Virus record (IMG/VR): IMGVR_UViG_3300036791_000162 | Coordinates: 1-24,254 of that record | Length of the DNA: 24,254 bases | Origin: a virus | Direction: 5' to 3' (one strand) | Part shown: positions 1 to 4,872 of the stretch, piece by piece | How positions within the stretch are numbered: position 1 is the stretch's first letter | Layout of the letters: the number at the start of each line of letters is the position of its first letter | Translations under genes and position numbers: made by a program | Notes under the pieces: generated by a model | Seen by the model: only the letters and a program-made list of their open reading frames with translations | Told to the model about the DNA's origin: nothing | The model's database searches: none

Positions 1-12
1 CCAACGGAAGGG

Positions 13-53
13 CCGGCGGCACGGGTCAGCACAATCCCCGTTGCCGCCGGTTT
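13..53 (+). terminator. GC-rich hairpin, possible terminator upstream of the early operon
   Basis: A 9-bp perfect arm (CCGGCGGCA at 13-21 with TGCCGCCGG at 42-50) continues inward as a 4-bp stem (22-25 with 37-40) after one bulged T. It is followed on the plus strand by TTTCATTT. This fits a weak intrinsic terminator for a transcript arriving from the left, or an attenuator or RNase processing site in the leader of the operon that starts at 83. The U tract is short and interrupted, so termination strength is uncertain. Confidence 0.5.
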
Positions 54-82
54 CATTTGCGGAGGGCGAAAGGAGAACAACT

Positions 83-469
83 ATGTTTCGCATCGAATGC
101 TTTTGCGATGACAAGCGTCTCGCGGAAATTCTGAATGCGCTGAACGGCAAGGCCTATCAGGTAAGCGCCGTCCCGGTCGCCAACGTCAAGAAAGCTGGCG
201 GCACGCTGCGCCAAGCAAACGGGTCAGCCGTTGAGGCACTCATGGCCGGGATCCAAAAGCGCAAGCTAAAAGACGTTGGGGCTACTGACATGAAGGCAAT
301 CATGGTCGAGGCAGGTTTTGCGGAAGGTGGTTACAGCAATGCTTTAGCGCAAGCGCGGAGTTTTGGATTGTTGAAAGCCATACCAGCAGAAAACAACAAA
401 TATGTTCGCTACAAGATCATGCCGCCGAAGGCTAAGGCCAAGAGCAAATCGAAAGGAGCCTCAGCATGA
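83..469 (+). CDS. Hypothetical phage protein with lysine-rich tail
   Basis: This is a 128-residue protein of unrecognised family. I chose the ATG at 83, not the in-frame one at 41, because AGGAG (71-75) lies 7 bases upstream and because the stretch 42-50 belongs to a hairpin. The first ~45 residues are mixed. Residues ~50-110 look like a compact helical domain with a possible winged-helix pattern (helix, an AGFAEGGYSNALAQAR-type helix, then a short strand pair). The last ~15 residues are a Lys/Ala/Ser tail of the kind that contacts nucleic acid. As first gene of a coupled operon that also contains a helix-turn-helix protein, a regulatory or DNA-binding role is possible but not shown. Confidence 0.8.
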   Translation: MFRIECFCDDKRLAEILNALNGKAYQVSAVPVANVKKAGGTLRQANGSAVEALMAGIQKRKLKDVGATDMKAIMVEAGFAEGGYSNALAQARSFGLLKAIPAENNKYVRYKIMPPKAKAKSKSKGASA

Positions 470-747
470 GCAGCTTGCGCCTCTATAAAAGCTATATGTT
501 CCGCGACAAGGATCCGGCGATTGATGAATTGCGCACGGTCATTCAGCGCGCCAACAATCAGAACCGCCTCGATCACAAAGCGCTTGCGCAGATCACCGAG
601 GAGGGCGGGCCGACTGTCTCATGTATGCGCGCGTGGTTTTTCGGTGTGACCAAGCGGCCGACTAACGCCACGCTCGAGGCCGCCGGCCGTGCAATCGGCT
701 ATCAACGAGTGTGGGTCAAACGAAAATCAAACGGTCACGCAAAGTGA
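466..747 (+). CDS. Small helix-turn-helix (XRE/Cro-like) protein
   Basis: A 93-residue protein. The ATG overlaps the previous stop (ATGA), with a strong Shine-Dalgarno (AAAGGAG) 8 bases before it. Residues ~36-80 follow the layout of a Cro/C1-type helix-turn-helix: a first helix (HKALAQITEEGG), a recognition helix around TVSCMRAWFFG, and a third element with TNATLEAAGRAIGY. The motif of an Arg-x-Trp, a Gly two to three residues on, then Thr-x-x-x-Pro and a Leu-x-x-x-G-x-A-x-G helix is typical of phage DNA-binding proteins. The C-terminus is basic. It may act on the operator-like palindromes at 2621-2638 and 2673-2682; that link is inference. It could equally be a minor accessory binder rather than a repressor. 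Confidence 0.8.
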   Translation: MSSLRLYKSYMFRDKDPAIDELRTVIQRANNQNRLDHKALAQITEEGGPTVSCMRAWFFGVTKRPTNATLEAAGRAIGYQRVWVKRKSNGHAK

Positions 748-757
748 AAGACACAAA

Positions 758-1027
758 ATGCAGATCCAAATCGAAGTCAAAGATGAGAACGAAGCGGCAG
801 CATTGAGGGCCGCGTTAGCCGATCCGATTTTTGGATATGTGGTTCGGATCATGGGAGCGTTTCTGCGCGACGACCTTACACCTCCTCGCATAGCGAGCGT
901 TCTCGATTATATGGCGGAACTCACCGATGAGATTGAAGAACTGCAACAATCAAATCCTTCGCTCTCGTATTCCGAGGCTAAGAAAATGGTGCTCGACAGA
1001 CATAAAGAACCACCCAAGCTAAACTGA
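758..1027 (+). CDS. Hypothetical acidic helical phage protein
   Basis: An 89-residue protein that I do not recognise. The start at 758 (MQIQIEVKDENEAA) gives a natural beginning just after the upstream stop. The longer in-frame start at 689 would overlap the helix-turn-helix gene by 59 bases and has no Shine-Dalgarno. The ribosome site for 758 is itself weak (GTGAAAG). A short beta strand at the N-terminus is followed by several amphipathic helices, with a Glu-rich segment around residues 55-65. It sits in the same-strand early operon, 10 bases from the gene before it and 8 from the gene after. No catalytic motif is visible. Confidence 0.7.
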   Translation: MQIQIEVKDENEAAALRAALADPIFGYVVRIMGAFLRDDLTPPRIASVLDYMAELTDEIEELQQSNPSLSYSEAKKMVLDRHKEPPKLN

Positions 1028-1035
1028 GGTTGAAC

Positions 1036-1254
1036 ATGAGTAGCCTCGACGCGCAGATTGCCGAGGTAGAGCGCGAGATCAAATATCGCGAGGAGCTCTA
1101 TCCGCGTTGGGTGCGCGCCGGCAAGATACGAGGATCACTTGCGGACATGCACCTCGACCGTATGCGTGACGTGCTCAAGACCCTGCAGGAGCTCCGCAAG
1201 ATGCAAGACCTGGCCGAGAAACTCGAGAAAGAACAATACGAACAGGAGGAGTAA
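1036..1254 (+). CDS. Small coiled-coil phage protein
   Basis: A 72-residue, highly charged, almost fully helical protein. The chosen ATG at 1036 has TGAGGT (1025-1030) about 5 bases upstream; the TTG at 1030 is inside that ribosome site and is unlikely. The pattern E-x-E-I-x-x-R-x-x-x-Y-P-x-W-V-x-x-G at residues ~12-30, followed by a long helix, recurs in small unnamed proteins of many tailed phages. This recollection is of the family type, not a search result. The C-terminal ~20 residues are Lys/Glu-rich coiled coil, suggesting a dimer. Its TAA shares bases with the next start (TAATG), so translation is coupled. Confidence 0.8.
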   Translation: MSSLDAQIAEVEREIKYREELYPRWVRAGKIRGSLADMHLDRMRDVLKTLQELRKMQDLAEKLEKEQYEQEE

Positions 1255-1523
1255 TGACCGAACGATTAGGCGACGAACCGATCGAACCGCAGTACATCGA
1301 CGATATGAATGCGGTTGCGAGCGGACTCGATAAGCTTTTCAACGGCACTGTGAAAGGCAGCAAGCGCAAAGTCGGATTTGTGTTGCTGGTTTTTGAGTTT
1401 GGCGAGCAGCACGGCCGCTGCAATTACATCAGCAACGGCGCCGACCGCAAAGACATCGTGACGCTGTTCAAAGAGCAGATCAAACGCTTCGAGGGACAGC
1501 CCGAAATAGAAGGCCGCGCATGA
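1254..1523 (+). CDS. Conserved phage protein of unknown function
   Basis: An 89-residue protein with an excellent ribosome site (AGGAGGAGTA then ATG). It overlaps the previous stop by one base. Residues ~40-65 hold two hydrophobic strands and the motif GRCNYISNGADRKDI, which I associate with a family of small unnamed phage proteins. The remainder is a helix ending in LFKEQIKRFEG. No catalytic residues can be named. It is translationally coupled on both sides, so it belongs to the same early operon. A role in replication support or host takeover is only a guess from position. Confidence 0.8.
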   Translation: MTERLGDEPIEPQYIDDMNAVASGLDKLFNGTVKGSKRKVGFVLLVFEFGEQHGRCNYISNGADRKDIVTLFKEQIKRFEGQPEIEGRA

Positions 1524-1783
1524 CAGCCAATTTTCAAATCCATTGGATAGACCGCGAGCGCGAGCCACAATGCCCGCCTAATCCGGACCATCCGAAAGGC
1601 GTTGATGTCGATTGCAGCGATGGCCGATTGAGTTGCTTCTCCCCGCTGCCGTATCCTGCACCGCGTTGCGGCATGTACCTAGTCGAATGCCGGACATGCG
1701 GCGCAAACGCGATGATAACTACCGCAGGCAGAGTTGATGACCCCCGCTCCGTCAAGCTGCCGTGTCACAAGCCGCCACAATGA
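1520..1783 (+). CDS. Cysteine-rich small phage protein, possible zinc site
   Basis: An 87-residue protein whose ATG overlaps the upstream stop (ATGA). The N-terminal half is Pro/Asp-rich. The C-terminal half (residues ~52-82) reads as a short strand followed by VECRTCGANAMITTAGRV, a C-x-x-C knuckle with a later Cys and His near the end (LPCHK). Other cysteines lie near residues 18, 32, 39 and 50. C-x-x-C plus C/H near the terminus fits a small zinc-binding module, although no standard zinc-finger class is matched. Many tailed phages of soil bacteria carry similar short proteins. The function is unknown. Confidence 0.75.
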   Translation: MTANFQIHWIDREREPQCPPNPDHPKGVDVDCSDGRLSCFSPLPYPAPRCGMYLVECRTCGANAMITTAGRVDDPRSVKLPCHKPPQ

Positions 1784-2112
1784 AATTCAATCTCGAGGGC
1801 GAGTTTTTCATTCTCGACGCCGACCATCAGCCGGTGCCGGTTGACCTATACACTTGGGCCGAATGGTTTGAGCGGATCGACAACCGCCTCGTTGCGTGGA
1901 GCGAAGCCAATTCGGAAACTCACGTCAGCACGGTTTTCCTGGGGATCGACCACAATTTCGGCTGGCGAGGCCCGCGCGTCATGTTTGAGACAATGGTCTT
2001 TGGCGGGCCCGAGGATCAGTACCAGCGGCGCTATACGACCTGGGATGACGCCAAGGCCGGCCACGATGCTATCGTGCGCAAGCTGCGCGCCAAGGAGAGG
2101 CTATCCGCATGA
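1780..2112 (+). CDS. Conserved phage protein with FETM-FGG motif, unknown function
   Basis: A 110-residue protein. The ATG at 1780 overlaps the preceding stop (ATGA) and is preferred to the GTG at 1762, which lies inside the previous gene. The chain contains the pattern STVFLGIDHNF (residues ~51-61), FETMVFGGP (~70-78), then Y-Q-R-R-Y-T-T-W-D-D-A-K-A-G-H (~82-96). I know this arrangement from a widespread family of unnamed small proteins in phages and prophages of Proteobacteria. No enzymatic role is established to my knowledge. It is translationally coupled to both neighbours. Confidence 0.82.
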   Translation: MKFNLEGEFFILDADHQPVPVDLYTWAEWFERIDNRLVAWSEANSETHVSTVFLGIDHNFGWRGPRVMFETMVFGGPEDQYQRRYTTWDDAKAGHDAIVRKLRAKERLSA

Positions 2113-2327
2113 GAACGCGGGAGGAGCATATTGCGGAGTGCAAGCGGCGGGCGCGGGATCATTTGAACACGGGCGATATTGCCGAGGCGATCACGTCAAT
2201 GCTGTCGGATTTGGGCAAGCACCCGGAGACGCGCGGGATTGGCGAGAAGATGGCGATGCTTGGAATATTTTACATAATTCAGCACGACGAGCGAGGAGCG
2301 CGCGATTTTATTGAAGGGTTCCGCTAA
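2109..2327 (+). CDS. Conserved small helical phage protein, last gene of early operon
   Basis: A 72-residue, all-helical protein beginning MRTREEHIAECKRRA. Its ATG overlaps the upstream stop, with AGGAGAGG about 9 bases before it. The layout (charged N-terminal helix, ARDHLNTGDIAEAITSMLSDLGKHPET, then a helix) matches a small protein recurring in phage genomes, often described only as hypothetical. It ends with TAA at 2325-2327. The first helix of the predicted structured RNA begins at 2328, directly after this stop, so translation of this gene could influence folding downstream. Confidence 0.8.
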   Translation: MRTREEHIAECKRRARDHLNTGDIAEAITSMLSDLGKHPETRGIGEKMAMLGIFYIIQHDERGARDFIEGFR

Positions 2328-2545
2328 AACGGGCCGGGGTAGCTCCCCGTTCGGCTGGATACTTTCACCGCGTCCAGCTTGCCCGTTAGGCGCGGGGCGG
2401 TCTCTGGCCAGGGATCGTTCCGCGCCGCACTTCACGCGGCAGCCGGCGGGACGCCGGGGCCTTACTAGGGCGTGGCCGCCGACACCGAAATCCTAGTTAG
2501 TCCGGTGAGGCAGACGGGTCGCGCCCGTCCCGCGTGGCCTTCATC
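2328..2545 (+). ncRNA. Candidate structured RNA with three-way junction and 17-bp hairpin
   Basis: No convincing reading frame is present, but the plus strand can form a chain of helices. P1 pairs AACGGGC (2328-2334) with GCCCGTT (2381-2387) and encloses two hairpins (2335-2339/2345-2349 and 2354-2359/2373-2378), making a three-way junction. Next is an uninterrupted 17-bp hairpin (2389-2405 with 2410-2426, loop GGCC). Then come a stem with GGA loop (2443-2448/2452-2457) flanked by 2438-2440/2459-2461, a 6-bp pairing 2464-2469/2492-2497, and a stem 2513-2518/2524-2529. Four pairs of the long hairpin are G-U on the plus strand and would be C-A mismatches in the opposite transcript, which supports plus-strand RNA. 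A rival hairpin (2424-2428 with 2436-2440) could replace part of the main fold. The function is unknown, and GC-rich sequence forms stems easily. Confidence 0.5.
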
Positions 2546-2620
2546 ATAGGCTGGATTATGAGCGTTTCGGTGCCGGATTCCGGCATCGGGAACCCGTGAA
2601 CAGCCGCAGAACAAACACCC

Positions 2621-2638
2621 TGTTACTGATCGGTAACA
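2621..2638. promoter_or_regulatory. Operator-like palindrome TGTTAC-N6-GTAACA
   Basis: The 18-bp element has perfect 6-bp outer arms and a GATC centre, so 16 of 18 positions are symmetric. It lies just upstream of the promoter-like boxes at 2655-2682. The nine bases ATCGGTAAC at 2629-2637 recur at 2880-2888, just inside the first lysis gene. This suggests a protein-binding half-site used twice; the binding protein is not known. Confidence 0.45.
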
Positions 2639-2654
2639 TTTAGGGTCTAAGTAT

Positions 2655-2682
2655 TTGATAATAATAGAACCTCTGATATCAG
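2655..2682 (+). promoter_or_regulatory. Promoter-like boxes overlapping a perfect palindrome
   Basis: TTGATA (2655-2660) is followed after 16 bases by TATCAG (2677-2682), a fair match to sigma-70 type -35 and -10 boxes. The -10 region overlaps the perfect 10-bp palindrome CTGATATCAG (2673-2682), as an operator that blocks polymerase would. This is a consensus match only. Confidence 0.35.
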
Positions 2683-2692
2683 TTCCGTAGCA

Positions 2693-2720
2693 TTGACTTG
2701 TTGTAGATCAAACACATAGC
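2693..2720 (+). promoter_or_regulatory. Second promoter-like pair of boxes
   Basis: TTGACT (2693-2698), five of six bases of the -35 consensus, is followed after 16 bases by CATAGC (2715-2720), a poor -10 with three matches. It would transcribe rightward into the lysis cassette. The weak -10 makes this tentative. Confidence 0.3.
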
Positions 2721-2750
2721 GCAGTGCGGTTTCCCGTTTGGGGACGCAAG

Positions 2751-2790
2751 AGGCCTTCGCGGATCTTCGCAGGCCTTCGCGGGTCTAAGG
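2751..2790. repeat. 20-bp tandem direct repeat
   Basis: Two adjacent 20-base units (2751-2770 and 2771-2790) share AGGCCTTCGCGG-x-TCT, with one mismatch in the first 16 bases. They sit in the leader of the lysis cassette, just before AAGGAGG. They may be a protein-binding repeat or a recent slippage duplication. Confidence 0.7.
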
Positions 2791-2806
2791 AGGGACAATA
2801 GGGACT
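2784..2806 (+). promoter_or_regulatory. Weak match to a T7-type phage RNA polymerase promoter
   Basis: The core ACAATAGGGA (2795-2804) matches 9 of 10 bases of the T7 promoter core ACTATAGGGA. Over 23 bases the match is 13. The virion gene set is T7-like in organisation, so a single-subunit phage polymerase is conceivable, but none is encoded here. I noticed no second copy of the motif by eye. Confidence 0.2.
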
Positions 2807-2831
2807 TTTATAACCCTCGTTGTCAATTCTT

Positions 2832-2854
2832 GCGGTGCGTTGCGCGTGCGCCGC
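2832..2854 (+). promoter_or_regulatory. Leader hairpin upstream of the lysis genes
   Basis: GCGGTGCG at 2832-2839 pairs with 2847-2854 to give about 8 bp, including G-U pairs that exist only in the plus-strand transcript. It lies 16 bases before the ATG at 2871. No U tract follows, so a terminator is unlikely; a role in controlling translation of the membrane protein is possible. Confidence 0.35.
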
Positions 2855-2862
2855 TGCCGATT

Positions 2863-2878
2863 AGTTTCACATGAAACT
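2863..2878. promoter_or_regulatory. Inverted repeat centred on the lysis-gene start codon
   Basis: AGTTTCA (2863-2869) and TGAAACT (2872-2878) form perfect 7-bp arms around two bases, and the ATG at 2871-2873 lies inside. As DNA it looks like a repressor site. As RNA a five-pair stem would place the start codon in a six-base loop. Either would control the start of the lysis cassette. Confidence 0.45.
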
Positions 2879-3296
2879 TATCGGTAACGGTATCGCGATG
2901 AGCGACTCCTTTCGCAAGGATTGGCGGATTGGCACTGCCTTGCTTGTCGCATTGTTGGCGCTTGGGATCATTGGCGGCGTGCTGGTTTATTGGTTCACTC
3001 CCGCTCTCGGCGCGCCACTCGCTTATGACAAGGGCAAAATAGAATTTGCGACGACTATCGGGCCGCTATGTTCGGACGATTCGGGCGTGCGCGAACAAGT
3101 ACGCGGTACGGTGTTGGCAGGGCTGGAAAACGCCTTGCGTCAGCATGTAGAAAAAATAATGGGAGTATGGATCAGCGACGGCGGCGTGAACCCGTCGCGG
3201 GCCGCTAATGGCGTTTGGATTGGCTCGCGCGCTTACTTGCACGCGCGCCAGCAAATTGAGAGTTGGGACATTCCAGCTTGCGAGGGCAAGAAATGA
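2871..3296 (+). CDS. Single-pass membrane protein of the lysis cassette (holin- or spanin-like position)
   Basis: A 141-residue protein with one clear membrane segment at residues ~20-42 (hydrophobic, Gly-rich), preceded by basic residues R15, K16 and R19. This predicts N-in, C-out topology with about 100 residues in the periplasm. That domain has two cysteines (67 and 137) and no obvious coiled coil. An ATG at 2898 is an alternative start; neither start has a good ribosome site. The gene overlaps the amidase gene by four bases (ATGA). The amidase has no export signal, so it needs a partner, and this is the only membrane protein nearby. It is longer than most holins, with a large outer domain, so a holin, an inner-membrane spanin or a regulator are all possible. 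Confidence 0.75.
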   Translation: MKLIGNGIAMSDSFRKDWRIGTALLVALLALGIIGGVLVYWFTPALGAPLAYDKGKIEFATTIGPLCSDDSGVREQVRGTVLAGLENALRQHVEKIMGVWISDGGVNPSRAANGVWIGSRAYLHARQQIESWDIPACEGKK

Positions 3297-4552
3297 AAGT
3301 TTGCATCAGCGCCGGCCATGCCGAGGATGTGCAAGGCGCAGTCGGACCTAGCCCTTGGGGATTGAACGAGGTTGATGAGGCCAGGCGCGTCGTCACCAAA
3401 ACCGCCGAATATCTGCGCCAGGCCGGCATTGAAGCAGAAACTTGGTGGGACGACGTTTCGGAAAGTCAGGCAGAAAACCTCGACCGCATAGTGGCATGGC
3501 ACAACAATGCGGCCAGGGGCGAGCATCAGCTAGACTGCTCCATACATTTCAACGCTTACCAAGTCACCACCACAAAACCGATGGGGTGTGAGTGCCTGCA
3601 CTACCCGACGAATGACGACACCGCCGCATTGTCGGCCAAGATCGCGGCGACCATGGCTAACGCCATGAGCCTACCGAACCGAGGGGCAAAGCCGCGGAGT
3701 GACCTAGCCTTCATCAACGGGTGCCGAGCCGATGCGATCTTGGTGGAGACGGTATTCGTAGACGCCAAAATAGACTGCGACAACTATTCGGTGGAGTTCG
3801 ATGGCGCGTGTCTAGCCCTCGCGGAAAGCATTGCCGGCAAGGAAATCGGAGAGCCTGTGGAACCGCCCGAGCCGATAGAGCCGCCGGTCGAGCCCCCGCT
3901 ACCAAGCGGCGAGAACCGGGTTGACATCGCGGCTGCGATCAGGGGCGACGTAACCATCATCATCAACGGCACGCGCGTGCGCGGACATAGGCTCTGTGAG
4001 CATGTTGTCGATCTGACCATTGGCATGACCGGCGACGTAACCCTGGTTATCCAGGGCGAGGAATTTCACAGCAAGCCACCTACCCCGCCGGCCGCTGAGA
4101 TCCAAGCTAACCACCGCGACGTCATGGCGAGCGTATTCGGCGGCGAAAGCGATCCAAACCATAGCGCCTATCCGCCTTACGATAGCGCTGGCAACGGAGA
4201 GTTTTTGGACGACACCGAATTTTATGTCGCCATCCCGGTCAACGTGTCCGACGAGGACGCGCGGCTGCGCGGCGTGCGCGTCTACAATCGAGCGACCGGC
4301 GAGAGCGAGATAGGCCGGATTCGGGACAAGGGCCCTTGGATGGTAGACGATACCGCGTACTGTTACGGTGACGCCGAAGCAATCTCGGTCACTTGCTATC
4401 GCGAACATCAGCCTTTGCCGAGCGGTCCCCGCCAGGGTCAGATTCCGAACAACGAGGCGGCAATCGACTTGTCGCCGGCATTGGCGGAAGCAATCGGGAT
4501 TGATGGCTTAGGCCGCGTCGATTGGGAATTTGTCGAAGGAGAAGAAGTATGA
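3293..4552 (+). CDS. Endolysin: N-acetylmuramoyl-L-alanine amidase with RlpA-like C-terminal domain
   Basis: A 419-residue protein. The ATG at 3293 overlaps the previous stop, with GAGGG about 8 bases upstream. Residues 1-182 form an Amidase_3 domain that cuts the amide bond between muramic acid and the stem peptide. The zinc ligands are H9 (ISAGH), E26 and H85 (SIHFNA), and the catalytic glutamate is E152 (ILVETVFVD). A Pro/Glu linker spans ~186-206. Two short beta units follow, sharing GDVT-(I/L)-(I/V)-I-x-G (~216-262). Residues ~280-415 resemble an RlpA double-psi barrel: ASVFGG, V-x-V-Y-N-x-x-T-G, I-R-D-K-G-P-W, and IDLSPALAEAIGI with G-R-V-D-W. RlpA domains bind peptidoglycan and some cleave glycan strands, so this may be a binding or a second catalytic domain. 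No signal peptide or SAR segment is present. Confidence 0.88.
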   Translation: MKVCISAGHAEDVQGAVGPSPWGLNEVDEARRVVTKTAEYLRQAGIEAETWWDDVSESQAENLDRIVAWHNNAARGEHQLDCSIHFNAYQVTTTKPMGCECLHYPTNDDTAALSAKIAATMANAMSLPNRGAKPRSDLAFINGCRADAILVETVFVDAKIDCDNYSVEFDGACLALAESIAGKEIGEPVEPPEPIEPPVEPPLPSGENRVDIAAAIRGDVTIIINGTRVRGHRLCEHVVDLTIGMTGDVTLVIQGEEFHSKPPTPPAAEIQANHRDVMASVFGGESDPNHSAYPPYDSAGNGEFLDDTEFYVAIPVNVSDEDARLRGVRVYNRATGESEIGRIRDKGPWMVDDTAYCYGDAEAISVTCYREHQPLPSGPRQGQIPNNEAAIDLSPALAEAIGIDGLGRVDWEFVEGEEV

Positions 4553-4872
4553 GCAATGCCAAACCCAAACACTCGGCGCAGGATTGCGTCGTTGCGATTG
4601 ACCTAACTACCGACAATCCGGAAATGACGAACTACGGTGAGACCTCTCATTCGGAACGACAGCACGTTGCGGGGATGCTCATGCAAGCCGCGCAGAAGAT
4701 CGGCAGCGGCAGCACTGACCTCGAGTTGACGGATCCAACCGGCGAGCCCACCGGCACTATCACTTGGAGTCCCGAGAGCCATACCGGCGAGAGTTTGAAG
4801 CCTCCCGAGGAGCCGCCGCCGGAAAAGGCCGCCCCCGCCCCGGCCGCAGCGAAGCCGGCGAGCAAACGCTAA
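4549..4872 (+). CDS. Small phage protein with Pro/Ala-rich tail, unknown function
   Basis: A 107-residue protein. The ATG overlaps the amidase stop (ATGA) and follows AAGGAG. Residues ~38-72 (a helix, then an Ile-Gly-Ser-Gly turn, then DPTGEPTGTITW) read as a small folded core. I have seen similar short cores in unnamed phage proteins, but no function is attached. The last ~25 residues are Pro/Glu then Ala/Pro/Lys, probably disordered. There is no membrane segment or lipobox, so it is not an obvious spanin. It ends at 4872, and the stop codon of the oppositely transcribed giant gene starts at 4873. Confidence 0.75.
   Translation: MSNAKPKHSAQDCVVAIDLTTDNPEMTNYGETSHSERQHVAGMLMQAAQKIGSGSTDLELTDPTGEPTGTITWSPESHTGESLKPPEEPPPEKAAPAPAAAKPASKR

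Larger units (their letters stand above)
2546..2870 (+). promoter_or_regulatory. Gene-free regulatory region before the lysis cassette
   Basis: I see no credible gene here. The stretch becomes AT-rich between about 2597 and 2730, in contrast to its GC-rich flanks. It contains a hairpin TGCCGG/CCGGCA (2571-2576/2580-2585) followed by CGGG/CCCG (2587-2590/2593-2596). It also holds the palindromes, promoter-like boxes, direct repeat and leader hairpin listed separately. AAGGAGG at 2788-2794 looks like a ribosome site, but no ATG, GTG or TTG follows at the right distance. The likely role is transcription control of the lysis cassette; a replication origin is a possible alternative because of the AT-rich, palindrome-bearing layout. 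Confidence 0.55.

Noticed and set aside
2311-2496. A 61-codon plus-strand frame running through the structured RNA region
   Set aside because: It starts inside the previous gene, has no ribosome site of its own, and its Arg/Pro-rich product has no protein-like pattern; the base pairing explains the sequence better.
2461-2530. Possible tRNA-like element
   Set aside because: The stems do not make an acceptor, anticodon and T arm in the right order, and no T-loop consensus is present.
2560-2600. Hairpin TGCCGG/CCGGCA as a terminator
   Set aside because: No U tract follows on either strand, so it is kept only as part of the regulatory region.
2788-2794. AAGGAGG as the ribosome site of a missed small gene
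   Set aside because: No ATG, GTG or TTG occurs at a usable distance, and an in-frame TAG at 2862-2864 prevents extension of the lysis gene to it.
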